Assembly: GCA_015680685.1 (NCBI GenBank)
Contig: MNCI01007958.1
Location: 63,903 to 127,902 of the forward strand
DNA length: 64,000 nucleotides
Origin: Gnetum montanum
Lineage: Eukaryota > Streptophyta > Gnetopsida > Gnetales > Gnetaceae
Reading direction: 5' to 3'
Part shown: positions 48,501-54,110 of the stretch, piece after piece
Numbering within the stretch: the first letter of the stretch is position 1
Layout: the number at the start of each line of letters is the position of its first letter
Notes under the pieces: generated by a model
What the model was told of the DNA's origin: nothing
The model's database searches: none
Seen by the model: only the letters and a program-made list of their open reading frames with translations
Position numbers and translations under genes: made by a program

Positions 48501-48570
48501 TTAAGTAGAAATGTGAGAATACCGACAATACTGCTAAACCACATCCAGAAACTGGCTGTATGACAGAAAC
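15920..48570 (-). CDS. NIPA9: NIPA9-type magnesium transporter (DUF803), last seven exons
   Basis: Joining 48441-48570, 48091-48179, 36753-36809, 36603-36661, 31784-31904, 16457-16605 and 15920-16145 on the minus strand gives 831 bases, 276 codons plus TAG, with no stop and consistent phases. All borders are GT-AG. Key lines are [87 protein letters not shown] and [13 protein letters not shown]. These match the plant NIPA9 subgroup (Arabidopsis At5g11960), a multi-pass membrane protein proposed to carry Mg2+. The N-terminal ~70 residues are missing; their exons were not found up to 64000. Introns are 261, 11281, 91, 4698, 15178 and 311 bp. Clean exons amid decayed repeats suggest a working gene. 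The subfamily assignment is from remembered alignment, and transport specificity is inferred. Confidence 0.9.
16353..16375. repeat. (CT)n microsatellite
   Basis: A run of CT dinucleotides in the short intron between the last two exons. On the minus strand it is a GA tract. Confidence 0.85.
16457..16605 (-). CDS. NIPA9: NIPA9 exon
   Basis: 149 bp, acceptor AACAG, donor TG|GTAACG splitting a Trp codon. It encodes [20 protein letters not shown] and then [14 protein letters not shown], the best conserved block of the family. The apparent TAA right after GGATGG belongs to the intron donor and is not a stop. Confidence 0.93.
16606..16940. other. Intron sequence without recognised element
   Basis: The acceptor-side end of the 15.2-kb intron. 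A 70-codon plus-strand frame at 16630-16842 has no domain and is AT-driven. I see nothing else. Confidence 0.4.
16945..17312 (+). repeat. Dispersed repeat, copy A left part
   Basis: It aligns with 30676-31020 over about 350 bp. Shared stretches include GTTGCAAAGC, CACCCCTT, TCTTGACC/TCTTGGCC and GGAACCCCTTAGAGCA. Similarity stops near GAGCAGAGCTATTAGG and resumes at about 21760, so this copy appears to have been split by an insertion. Class unknown. Confidence 0.6.
17313..17629. repeat. AT-rich segment with (TA)n
   Basis: A TATATA run at about 17325-17345 and long T-rich tracts. It forms the left part of the sequence that separates the two halves of dispersed repeat copy A. No coding content. 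Confidence 0.5.
17870..18967 (+). pseudogene. L1-a ORF1 (DUF4283 plus CCHC knuckle)
   Basis: The reconstructed reading has a DUF4283 core ([35 protein letters not shown]) and an intact-looking knuckle [14 protein letters not shown] (C-x2-C-x4-H-x4-C). A proline-rich part follows, with LLGDWIL and a conserved C-terminus KKTQLDIDL...LKEVYKK. It ends with TGA at 18965-18967, which overlaps the ATG of ORF2. The protein would bind element RNA. It is broken by stops, for example in the DUF4283 half, and a frame change near 18580. Confidence 0.7.
18964..19350 (+). pseudogene. L1-a ORF2 start: APE-type endonuclease fragment
   Basis: ATG 18964 opens [20 protein letters not shown], the classic first strand and Asn of L1 endonucleases, followed by CDVLYLQK. 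Farther on, [17 protein letters not shown] and KRHWVIV match the middle of the domain. The frame is cut by stops. A 195-bp-spaced repeat of GATCCTAGCTAAACCA at about 19160 and 19348 marks the place where sequence jumps past the reverse transcriptase. Confidence 0.65.
19410..20110 (+). pseudogene. L1-a ORF2 C-terminal extension (blocks 1 and 2)
   Basis: Block 1 reads [10 protein letters not shown]..., [16 protein letters not shown], a FFTN.SGDTT region, and [20 protein letters not shown] with [18 protein letters not shown]. Block 2 begins after a stop near MDHFF and gives [23 protein letters not shown] and LGLILAPW. The same order occurs in copies b to g. The coiled coil and tail seen in other copies are missing. 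Function unknown. Confidence 0.65.
20241..21759. other. Intron sequence, one unassigned 71-codon frame
   Basis: T-rich DNA right of L1-a. A plus-strand frame at 20654-20869 encodes 71 residues ([20 protein letters not shown]...) with more balanced composition than its surroundings, but no domain I recognise and no obvious splice context. It may be a relic of an element nested in the dispersed repeat. Nothing else is recognisable. Confidence 0.35.
21760..21925 (+). repeat. Dispersed repeat, copy A right part
   Basis: The segment with CTTCTACATTCTCATTCGTT and GGTTAAATATCATGTATATC matches 31070-31165 (CTTCTGCATTCTCCTTGGTT, TGTTAAATATAGTGTACATT). In copy B this sequence directly follows the part that matches 16945-17312. 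Confidence 0.55.
21926..22870. other. Intron sequence, no gene seen
   Basis: AT-rich. Open frames near 22623-22928 and 22783-23181 arise from the ATT microsatellite and L1-b untranslated sequence. Nothing else is recognisable. Confidence 0.4.
22871..22899. repeat. (ATT)n microsatellite at the L1-b 3' end
   Basis: About nine ATT units in the place of the LINE tail. Confidence 0.85.
23300..23990 (-). pseudogene. L1-b coiled coil and conserved tail
   Basis: The minus-strand reading [20 protein letters not shown]... is a charged helix. Then [28 protein letters not shown] and RKHIR follow, aligning with copies c, e and f (DRxHxxN..., G-x-C-P/S-Y). Farther down [17 protein letters not shown] matches [17 protein letters not shown] of copy c. 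Stops and the C30-N tract break it. Confidence 0.6.
23947..23977. repeat. C30 homopolymer ending in N
   Basis: Thirty consecutive C followed by an undetermined base, inside the L1-b coiled-coil region. A similar C22 run is at 27208-27229. Probably an expanded or misassembled homopolymer. Confidence 0.8.
24230..24790 (-). pseudogene. L1-b ORF2 extension blocks 1 and 2
   Basis: Block 1 reads [38 protein letters not shown], then FYTNWVGG and [17 protein letters not shown] with GRGLEDL. Block 2 reads [20 protein letters not shown] and LGLSLALW. It lies directly after the zinc-binding domain, as in the other copies. Confidence 0.6.
24890..27896 (-). pseudogene. L1-b ORF2: endonuclease, reverse transcriptase, zinc-binding domain
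   Basis: It opens at ATG 27896 with MRILSWG, then [20 protein letters not shown] and KWILVKDFN of the endonuclease. The reverse transcriptase shows [12 protein letters not shown] near 26600 and [14 protein letters not shown] at about 25880-25905, with the YVDD catalytic aspartates intact. Thumb lines include [10 protein letters not shown] and GGLASFGS. The zinc domain reads CSLY...H...C, one cysteine lost to Tyr. The order is that of an L1 ORF2, but many stops and several shifts make it inactive. Confidence 0.7.
27893..29183 (-). pseudogene. L1-b ORF1 (DUF4283)
   Basis: Starts near [16 protein letters not shown], a Gly/Ser-rich N-terminus, followed by [49 protein letters not shown] and [11 protein letters not shown] of DUF4283. 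The knuckle is degenerate ([13 protein letters not shown]). The conserved C-terminus [16 protein letters not shown] ends at TGA, which overlaps the ORF2 ATG. Several stops interrupt it. Confidence 0.7.
29196..30130. other. Intron sequence, no gene seen
   Basis: Plus-strand snippets look faintly protein-like around 29800-30020 but are too broken to assign. No repeats or RNA genes were recognised. Confidence 0.35.
30131..30600 (+). repeat. LTR-like segment containing a perfect 102-bp tandem duplication
   Basis: The unit starting AAATTCACTCCTTGTTATCA at 30364 is repeated without any visible difference at 30466; the two copies span 30364-30567. The surrounding text (T-rich leader, a line about the length of an LTR R/U5 region) suggests a Copia-type LTR, but no partner was found. 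Confidence 0.6.
30676..31170 (+). repeat. Dispersed repeat, copy B (uninterrupted)
   Basis: This copy matches 16945-17312 in its first 350 bp and 21760-21925 in its last 100 bp, giving the original continuous order. No coding domain or terminal repeats are visible. Confidence 0.6.
31171..31783. other. Intron sequence near the exon, no gene seen
   Basis: AT-rich DNA on the donor side of exon 31784-31904. Nothing recognisable. Confidence 0.4.
31784..31904 (-). CDS. NIPA9: NIPA9 exon
   Basis: 121 bp, acceptor TTGCAG, donor CAG|GTTTGA, one base plus 40 codons. It encodes [19 protein letters not shown] and then [18 protein letters not shown], a membrane segment with the family's S-x-C-C-S-x-x-G-F core. 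It lies between a 4.7-kb and a 15.2-kb intron, both filled with LINE debris. Confidence 0.92.
32110..34738 (-). mobile_element. L1-i: L1 LINE fragment (ORF1 half, endonuclease, start of RT)
   Basis: Minus-strand order: second half of DUF4283 ([18 protein letters not shown] near 34640), an intact knuckle [14 protein letters not shown] (C-x2-C-x4-H-x4-C) near 34240, and ORF1/ORF2 junction near 33598 where the ORF2 start is GTGAGA instead of ATGAGA. Then [19 protein letters not shown] of the endonuclease, [19 protein letters not shown], and reverse-transcriptase beginnings down to about 32110. It has no 3' end. It abuts L1-j head to head at 34738. All frames are interrupted. Confidence 0.7.
33598..34738 (-). 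pseudogene. L1-i ORF1, C-terminal half
   Basis: Begins in the middle of DUF4283 at the junction with L1-j, so the N-terminus is missing. It carries [14 protein letters not shown] and the best preserved CCHC knuckle among the minus-strand copies. The codon at the ORF2 start is GTG, a single A to G change from the ATGA overlap of the other copies. Confidence 0.6.
34739..36294 (+). mobile_element. L1-j: 5' part of an L1 LINE
   Basis: A leader of about 470 bp rich in GGAAG and GATGG is followed by ORF1. It stops abruptly at N 36294, where AT-rich intron begins. L1 insertions usually lose their 5' end, not their 3' end, so loss of everything after ORF1 next to an N points to a deletion or an assembly seam. 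Confidence 0.65.
35214..36257 (+). pseudogene. L1-j ORF1, nearly intact (DUF4283, knuckle)
   Basis: One frame runs from ATG 35214 to TAG 36257 with only two in-frame stops, both TAG in a Gln/Glu-rich N-terminus ([16 protein letters not shown]...), so both are probably former CAG codons. From 35289 the frame is open for 322 codons. DUF4283 reads [20 protein letters not shown], then [36 protein letters not shown] and [10 protein letters not shown]. The knuckle [14 protein letters not shown] has its last Cys changed to Tyr. A later GTG at 35448 is not needed as the start. This is the best preserved L1 protein in the window. Confidence 0.75.
36295..36602. other. Intron sequence, no gene seen
   Basis: AT-rich intron between the L1-j seam and exon 36603-36661. 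Confidence 0.4.
36603..36661 (-). CDS. NIPA9: NIPA9 exon (59 bp)
   Basis: A strong T-rich tract and TTGCAG acceptor precede it; donor GG|GTATTA. It encodes [20 protein letters not shown], corresponding to the family signature E-V-V-E-E-I-I-Y-G-L-E-S-G-I-L-F-G. It ends in phase 2, and the A that opens the next exon completes Gly. Only 91 bp separate it from the previous exon. Confidence 0.9.
36753..36809 (-). CDS. NIPA9: NIPA9 exon (57 bp)
   Basis: Acceptor TGCAG, phase 0, encoding [19 protein letters not shown]. It matches the family line L-L-N-A/G-W-L-H/R-I...K-R-Q-R-R-E. The chosen donor, TTT|GTTGGT, is weak but gives exactly the family spacing to the next exon. Alternatives GTAAAC and GTCCAG in the same exon would shorten the protein. 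Confidence 0.8.
36810..38529. other. AT-rich intron, no gene seen
   Basis: Long AT-rich stretch. A minus-strand frame at 38293-38487 (64 codons, hydrophobic) and a plus-strand frame at 37980-38267 have no recognised domain. They may be chance or eroded element sequence just upstream of the Gypsy piece. Confidence 0.4.
38530..39545 (+). mobile_element. Ty3/Gypsy pol fragment: RNase H linker and integrase
   Basis: [17 protein letters not shown] and [11 protein letters not shown] resemble the RNase H to integrase linker (ADHLSRL, FPDE). Then come a degenerate H-H-C-C zinc motif and the integrase core [56 protein letters not shown] text, and [13 protein letters not shown]. The second catalytic Asp of SDNGTHF is Ala here, and the Glu-bearing helix is changed (NREI), so it is dead. 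It ends exactly at the L1-c poly-T. Confidence 0.75.
39858..39869. other. Assembly gap (12 N)
   Basis: Twelve N after a C-rich stretch within the L1-c 3' region. Confidence 0.95.
40130..40445 (-). pseudogene. L1-c conserved tail
   Basis: A clean 116-codon frame (40130-40480) reads charged helix, then [16 protein letters not shown] and [20 protein letters not shown] followed by [20 protein letters not shown]. Past a stop the same frame continues [20 protein letters not shown]. This is the clearest copy of the tail. Its CPY and HxxC/HIR pattern suggests a small folded unit, function unknown. Confidence 0.65.
40446..40823 (-). repeat. 189-bp in-frame tandem duplication in the L1-c coiled coil
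   Basis: Units 40446-40634 and 40635-40823 are nearly identical. On the minus strand each encodes 63 residues of the type [20 protein letters not shown] plus EEAFQQA, that is nine heptads, so the duplication keeps both reading frame and coiled-coil register. Confidence 0.85.
40990..41640 (-). pseudogene. L1-c ORF2 extension blocks 1 and 2
   Basis: A 141-codon open frame (41202-41627) covers block 1: [73 protein letters not shown] and [20 protein letters not shown]. Block 2 (40990-41178) reads [38 protein letters not shown] and GLSLPFGG. The high residue-level conservation with copies a, e and f supports a real protein domain. Confidence 0.7.
42798..43356 (-). repeat. Copia LTR remnant
   Basis: On the minus strand the sequence starts TGCATTAAGTAACATTG right after a purine tract and runs to the L1-c boundary. 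It is AT-rich and non-coding. Its partner LTR was not found. Confidence 0.5.
43357..43700 (-). mobile_element. Copia RNase H C-terminus with polypurine tract
   Basis: The minus strand reads [40 protein letters not shown] and [10 protein letters not shown], matching the Copia line C-D-N-Q-S-A...H-x-R-S-K-H-I-D...V-x-x-G-x-x-x-x-x-Y-V. Stops follow, then [18 protein letters not shown] in another frame and ATTAAGGAGGGAA (the purine tract, plus 43357-43370). Dead fragment. Confidence 0.7.
43765..44125 (+). mobile_element. RTE-clade LINE, 3' fragment (copy 2)
   Basis: Reads [39 protein letters not shown] and a lysine-rich end with GATGCTGATAATGATGA. It matches the last part of copy 1 and copy 3 at nucleotide level. 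5'-truncated and broken. Confidence 0.7.
44215..44445 (+). mobile_element. Ty3/Gypsy reverse-transcriptase fragment
   Basis: Reads [26 protein letters not shown] and [14 protein letters not shown], then [12 protein letters not shown] at the place of the F-x-D-D motif, which is lost. Only about 75 codons remain, with stops. Confidence 0.65.
44446..45290. other. Intron sequence, no gene seen
   Basis: AT-rich. The minus-strand 123-codon frame at 45072-45443 partly overlaps the minisatellite and has no recognised domain. Confidence 0.4.
45297..46520 (+). repeat. 83-bp minisatellite, about 15 diverged units
   Basis: Units begin at about 45297, 45381, 45464, 45547, 45630, 45713, 45797, 45880, then two shortened units, then 46032, 46116, 46198, 46280, 46363 and 46446. 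A typical unit has TTTCTTGTCATTATCTACCA, then ACTCAACGAGGTCTCACATC, ACCTTGCACC and CCATCAACATGGCACTTTGT. As 83 is not a multiple of three, open frames across the array (up to 116 codons) shift from unit to unit and are not genes. Confidence 0.9.
46521..46825. other. Intron sequence between array and RTE copy 3
   Basis: No recognised element. Confidence 0.4.
46826..47822 (+). mobile_element. RTE-clade LINE (copy 3), reverse-transcriptase core deleted
   Basis: The left part (46826-47062, 78 codons open) reads [37 protein letters not shown] and NIPIEA, the first RT motif (K-M-K-N-G-K-A-x-G-P-D). Soon after, the text jumps to the C-terminal third: [35 protein letters not shown] and a GATGATGATGAT end. 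The catalytic F/Y-x-D-D block is absent, so the copy has an internal deletion of several hundred bases. Confidence 0.75.
47823..48090. other. Intron flank of exon 48091-48179
   Basis: AT-rich donor-side intron, no feature beyond the splice site. Confidence 0.4.
48091..48179 (-). CDS. NIPA9: NIPA9 exon
   Basis: 89 bp, acceptor ACCAG, donor TTT|GTAGGT. It completes the glycine codon left by the previous exon and encodes [19 protein letters not shown] followed by a hydrophobic LIVLTIFLF segment. A donor four bases downstream (GTATCA) would break the frame of the next exon, which supports the GTAGGT choice. Confidence 0.88.
48441..48570 (-). CDS. NIPA9: NIPA9 exon (first one visible)
   Basis: 130 bp, preceded by a TATAG acceptor and ending G|GTACAT. 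It starts in phase 0 with [11 protein letters not shown] and includes [11 protein letters not shown] and MAATGTVG, the second and third conserved membrane segments of the family. The preceding family exon ends with ...ALSLAP or similar and was not found in the window. Confidence 0.9.
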
Positions 48571-48734
48571 CTATAAAATGAAGTTTAAACATGATGAATA
48601 TATGCATTCAATATAGATGTTACTCGAATAAACAAACGACATACTTGAAAGTAAACTACTAAATATAATTGAATCTAGCATTCCAATATCAAAGGAAGCA
48701 GCAAAAGAAAATTTCATCTAGTATTACAACAATT

Positions 48735-49132
48735 TGGGTGAGAAGTTGAATGAGAATTGCATTATAATAACACAGTAGCAAGAACAAAAAAGATGGAAAT
48801 AACACTCGATATAAGAATTGAAAACCACACACACAACATTAACGAGGTTCAGGCCTTTGGCACCTGATGTCCTCAAACAGTGCAGACCTCTGATTCGCCA
48901 AGGACAAAAACACATCCACACAACAGCTTCAGCAGTGCATCTCCAGCAACCCTTACTGCAATGCTTACAAACCCTCATACAACTGATCTCACTTTCCGAC
49001 TTTTAAAAAAAATCCCTTATATACTTTCCTTTGAGGCTAATACAAAGTGTTTTTTGGTTATTACATGAGACGGCACAATAAAATATAACCTATTATAACA
49101 GTGTAAAATGAAGATTTAACTTCTTCCTAACA
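48735..49132 (-). repeat. Copia 3' LTR with upstream polypurine tract
   Basis: The minus strand starts TGTTAGGAAGAAGTTAAATC at 49132 and contains a TATA-like GTATATAAGGG near 49015. It runs through CTGAACCTCGTTAATGTTGT to a T-rich end near 48735. A purine-rich AAAAAGAATT (49133-49145) precedes it. A second copy of the purine tract plus the first ~58 bases of the LTR lies at 49250-49365. The 3' border is approximate. Confidence 0.6.
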
Positions 49133-49434
49133 ATTCTTTTTGTTGAAGACAGATTTATGTAGTCTTTAAGAATACCAGAGATGAACTGTTCAACTGTTCA
49201 AATGCTTATGATCCGTGACACAGTTAATAAAACAAAGTGACTTTGTGCTCCACAATAAACTATAACCTAGAATAACAGTGTAGAAGGAAGATTTGACTTC
49301 TTCCTAACAATTCTCCTTCTTGAAGACAAATCAATGCAATCTTTAAGATTACAAGACATCACCAGAACATCATATCAAAATTACAAGGTAATCATAATAT
49401 TTCAACCAAAAGTCTGATGATGGCAAAATATGGA

Positions 49435-51728
49435 AAAATACAAGGTTGGGATAAAATGTGGCAGGGAAGCCTCCAGAAAAAATAAATATGTTTGGTTGAT
49501 TTCTATTCCAACAGTGTTTCTAAGACAAAAGACCACCTTATTTACTCATCATTATAGCTAGCAAGTCTGGCCATCCGCGGACATCTCAAACACACGCATG
49601 TTAACTGGAGATAGCGTTCAAACGATTTTGGCATGGTCTTTGTGGAAAGCTAGAAACAAGTTCATTTTCTAGGCTAAGCCTCTTCCAGTGTCCCAGACTC
49701 TGCTAGTTACGACATGGAAAGTTTGGAAGGAGGTCCTATGCAATATGGGTCAGACTCCAACTTTTGAACCCAACGACACAATTTTCTTGCAGAATCAGCA
49801 ACTTCGGAAGCTCTTTGTGGCAGTCCATTAGGATGGGTTTCTGCAGCAGATGAGAGAAGAGAGACTTTAAAACTGTGGGGTTCTTCAAAAAATGAAAAGC
49901 TTAGAATATGAAGTTCTACGATACTCATTCCAATGTTTAAGCAGGACATTTCAGAAGCCTTCAATGTGCCCATGGAGGAAGAGATAGTGGTTCCTACCTC
50001 CAAGGGGTTGCAGGATTGCATTGATTTCTTCCGAAACTATGTTCCCACCACTGCGGATGGCAGGTGCTTCAGCCATCCCTACCATTGTTTTGGCAATAGG
50101 TTTAGGTGGTCAAGTGAGACTTTGTACAGTCTGGGAATGTCTAAGGTAAATAGAGTTTGCTTTCCTGTCCATAAATGCCTGCTTCTGTATTACAGAATTG
50201 ACCTACCAGAGTACTTTTTGGTATGCCTTCACAAGTGACATCCTTCTAAGCATTCAGTGTTGATCCTTACGTTATGGGAGAATGCAAAGAGTAAGCTTGA
50301 AGGAGAAAAAGCTACACAGATGGAACTGCAATTGCAAATGTTTATGGCTAACCACTTCAAGGTTACGTATACTAGAAAAGCCACACACAGAGTGGGGGAG
50401 GGCCCAACCAACACAGCAATTGCAAGGTTGTTGACATGGAAGAGCCACCACAATAGGAAGAGCTAAAGGCACAATGGGAGGATGCTGCGAGGGAGGTTCT
50501 ACATAGGGCCCAGTTGGAAGCTAGATGGAGGGAAACGCTGGAACCATCTCTTAGGCAGGCAATGTAGGAAAAACTCAATGAAGCAAAAGCCTAGATCTAT
50601 GATGAATGGCAGGCTCTTACAAATGAGAAAATTAGGGCCATGAAAGAACAGTTACTAAGCAAGCACAGGCAGAACTGGCTTCCAAATTGACATTTTGTAG
50701 CAATAAATACAAAGGCAAATGCAGGAAGAGAACAAGGTCAAATATGAGGTTGAAAAGAGACACTGGATTAAAGAATGAATTCCTCAATGCACAACTAAGA
50801 GAGGAATTGCTACACGAGCTGCATAGGCAGGAGGCGGATGAACAACAGCATCGGAGATAGGAGGCAGCAAAAGAGAAGCAATGAAAGCAGCTCAAGAAAG
50901 ACTGACGCAGATAAGAAGAGGAGGAGCAAAAACGTATGGCAAAAGAAGCAAGAATACTACAGATGCACAGATGCACAAAGTGCAACATCAAGCAAAAAGG
51001 CAGGCTCAACAACAGAGTGAAGAGGAGCTCAAGAGGCATGAAGCAGCACCATGAAAGAAGATTCTAGAAGAACAAGAACAGAGCGTTATTCATGTCCGGT
51101 TCCAAAAGGACCTGGAGGAGAATGCGATATACTAGTTAATGCACAAAGAATGCCCATATCGAGAACTCGAGCATTCATCTAAAATCCCCGAATCAGGAAA
51201 TCAATGTGTATGTCAAGTAAAAAGCCTTAGGCCTACATCCCGACAAAGGGCACTAGCGCACCATCTGTCAGCTAAAGAAAAACAGATACAGTTGGCATAA
51301 CTGAAATGGCTCAATGAAGTACATGGCTTTATCAAAGTAAAGAAGATCATCAGATGCTGGCTGCCCTTCACCAAGAATTAAAGGATTATTGTGCATGTAC
51401 CTTTTTTCCTTTGTCGAATGATGCAACTTAGAATTTGTAAGCATGTGAAAGGCATAAATCATAGGTTTTTAGGTTTTAGGGGTTGCACGGGTTTTTCTGT
51501 TGATGTCAATACAAGCGGGTCATGGGATGTGGCTATTCCCATCTGTTTGTTTTCTTATATGACTGATGATGAAATCGTTTATTTAGGGGTGGAGCTGAAC
51601 CCTCTATGGGGGTGGGCTTCAGCCTCCAATTTTGTTTCTGTCATGTGTGAGCTCTCTGTTCATACTGATTTGTATTTTAATTCAACCTTGATAATATAAC
51701 CCAATCTCTCATCAAAAAAGAAAAAAAG
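49435..51728 (+). mobile_element. L1-d: 5'-truncated L1 LINE, divergent subfamily
   Basis: Starts near the zinc-binding domain (KCGREASRKNKYVWL...). It has the linker AWSLWKARNKFIF and KVWKEVLCNMGQTPTFEPND that leads into block 1, VVPTSKGLQDCIDFF, then block 2 (VHKCLLLYYRIDLPEYFLVC, HSVLILTLWENA), a Gln/Glu/Lys-rich coiled coil (50300-51060) and a short A-rich end (51712-51728). The tail differs from the other copies. Flanking Copia-like text is interrupted here: GATGAACTGTTCAA at about 49180 resembles CATGAACTGTTCAA at 51739. Confidence 0.65.
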
Positions 51729-52108
51729 AATACAAAACATGAACTGTTCAAAGGCTCATGATCTATGACATGGCTATTCCAAGTTGTACTGATCATAAAA
51801 CCTGTAACATTCATCTTTGTATGAATCTTTCCAAGAGCTACTCATTTGTGTTTTGTAACCATGCTGTTAATTTCCTAGTTGTCAATCCATATGTGAAAGG
51901 CAAGCAGATTTTTGCAAATGCCTTCAATCATCCCACAATGTTTGAGAAAGCAAAAGGCAACTCGTGCATTAGTGTTGACAGCCTAAAAAGCTCATACCAG
52001 AGCATGGGCATCATGTATTCCTGTCTTTTGAATTGTCCAGACCACAGAAATTACATTTCATGCCCTGCTTTGAAGACAACGTTCCCCATGTCGTGGACAA
52101 CTCTAATT
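51729..52108. other. Unassigned segment with a 134-codon plus-strand frame
   Basis: Between L1-d and L1-e. A frame at 51758-52162 is open for 134 codons (MIYDMAIPSCTDHKTCNIHL...) with eight cysteines and no recognised domain; its last ~17 codons run into L1-e sequence. The flanking matches suggest it is interior sequence of the Copia element. Coding status is unclear. Confidence 0.3.
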
Positions 52109-52196
52109 AATAGGATCTTAGAGAGATCGGGTGGGGCATTGGGTCAATTGCTTTCTTACTAAGAAGGGAAGGATTATGCTTGCTTTGGGGGTTCTA

Positions 52197-52375
52197 TGCA
52201 CGCCCGCCCCCTTCCGCAGCCGACGAATCCCACCCCCTTCCGCAGCCGACGAATCCCGCAGCGGAGCCTGGGCCGGCCCGCCCTACACGCAACCCCCACC
52301 CGCAAGGTCCTAGGAGGACACGGCCGCAGGCTCAGCCTAGACCGTGTCACCCCCCGCACGGGGTTTGTTAGGGGA
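52197..52375. other. GC-rich block interrupting L1-e, with a 26-bp repeat
   Basis: The block is strikingly GC-rich against its neighbours. CCCCCTTCCGCAGCCGACGA occurs at 52207 and again at 52233. It replaces the end of the thumb region of L1-e. Open frames in it on both strands (up to 97 codons) reflect composition. Origin unknown: insertion, captured DNA or assembly artefact. Confidence 0.6.
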
Positions 52376-52400
52376 GCCTCCGTAATGGATTATTCAGGAG

Positions 52401-53117
52401 TTGTATCCACCGGTGGAAGGCTGGAAGAACATTTGGCAGGGAAGGTCACCAGAGAAAATCAAGCCCTTCATGTGGCTCATCACACATAACATGCTTCCTG
52501 TGCACATGGTGCTAAGGCGGTGGGGGCTACAGATTAATGATGAATGCCCATTATGTTCTAGTAGCCCTAAGACGGTGATGCATTTCGTCTATCAATGCCC
52601 ATAGGTGTGGGAAATCTAGTGGGCTACAAATTCACATGGCCTTGTGAAATTAGCAGGGGATTCTAAGGTGACGCTTATATTGTGGGAGATATGAAAGATC
52701 CACAATTACACTATTTTTAGACTTTAGCAAGCTCTGCCGCCTATGCAGGTCGTGTTTCATGTTGTGGGTGTGACACCTACCTACAAACCAGCCTATGCAA
52801 CATACCGGACTAATCGGGAGCTATGGAGGCTTGTGGAGAGAGTTGGGTGGGATGAGGTCCTACCCTGCCTGGAGGGGAATCCAACATTAGCAGATGATTC
52901 CTTTTTCACAAATTGGAGTGGGGACACTACCATTTTTCGTGGGACTCAGATCGTGTTGACTGAGGGAGCGATGGCATTATACCTGGGGACCCCAACCATG
53001 GGGGAAACAATGCTACCAATGGCACATGGGTTGCATGATGCTAAAATGTTCTTTACTAGTGTTGTGCCATGTACCAGTAGTGGCCAAGTGCCAAAACTGG
53101 CACTACCGCTAATCTAA
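52401..53117 (+). pseudogene. L1-e ORF2 zinc-binding domain and extension block 1, one frame
   Basis: From 52401 to 53117 a single frame reads the zinc-binding domain (C-x2-C...H...C), a linker with four stops (TAG, TAG, TGA, TAG), then 124 clean codons of block 1: [80 protein letters not shown] and [14 protein letters not shown]. Both parts lie in the same frame, so block 1 belongs to ORF2 and is not a separate gene. Block 2 follows around 53135-53340 with shifts. Confidence 0.7.
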
Positions 53118-53499
53118 GATAGGCAACTAAGCTGGTGGATCATTTTTTTTGTCTAGTCTGGCAATGCATCCTAGAGTGTGCATTTTGCACTCTTAAAGTG
53201 CATGCAACTCAAACGCTACATGAATCTGCCCAAGTTTTTTCTAGAGGCGCTACACAAATAGTGCAGAGGTTGGCGCTCAGGCTTGATACTCACGCTTTGG
53301 CGAGCAACATCACCAGAGCTACTGCAAAGACCTACGCTACCTTGTAAAGTTGTCTACTCTTGTTGGCCGGCGCCATGAAGGGGGGCCGTTTCACAACGTA
53401 TGATTGAGGGTTCGAACATGCCAGCTATGGTAGTGTAGGTTGTTGATGACCCCGAGGGTTCCGACCTGATCATGGGGTAGGATGCTTCAACAAAGCTAT

Positions 53500-54110
53500 T
53501 ATGTAGGGTGGAGAAGGTAGCAAAGAAGGTCAAAACTGAGGAACGTAGGCTCTAGGAAGCCAAGTGGTGTGCCCGTGAGGAGGTGTTCCAACATATGCAA
53601 GCTCAAACGGAAGCTCAGTTCAGGGAAAAAGAAAGAGTTGTTGCGACAACAAGCACTCCGCGAAGAGAGGACTCAAGCAGCATTCATCAATGAGCTGAGG
53701 ACCCAAGTCAAGAAGGTGTTGCAGCATGAGAAGGAGTAGCAGGAGCAAGAGAGGTTGTACCAAGTGGCCAAGCAGGAGCAAGAGGAAGCAACCCAACTAC
53801 AATGGCAAATGGATAGAGCCCATGCCTAGAATGCTTGGATGTGGCTAAGAAGGAGGCGGTGCCCTTACCTAATGCTAAATATTCATAGGGATACAACATG
53901 GTTGGCTCTTCGCCGACACATCTGCAGATCGTCTTTCCAGCTCCATCCTAATGGGAGGGTCCGCTAATGATTGCGCCAGGAAAGAGGTTGCTTTCAAGGA
54001 CTTCTAGGAGGTGGTCGCCTTTGTTGACTCTAAGCACCATTGAGAGGTGCTGAATGATATCCATGATCAAGAAATTCCTTATTGCACCTATCTGAATCTA
54101 CCGAAACATT
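53500..54110 (+). pseudogene. L1-e coiled coil and conserved tail
   Basis: Charged Glu/Gln/Arg text (KVKTEERRL, QMQAQTEAQF...) is followed by WQMDRAHA.NAWMWLRRRR, CPYLMLNIHRDTTWLALRRH and ICRSSFQLHPNG, then AFKDF.EVVAFVDSKHH. It aligns with the tails of copies b, c, f and g. Stops and shifts are frequent. Confidence 0.6.
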
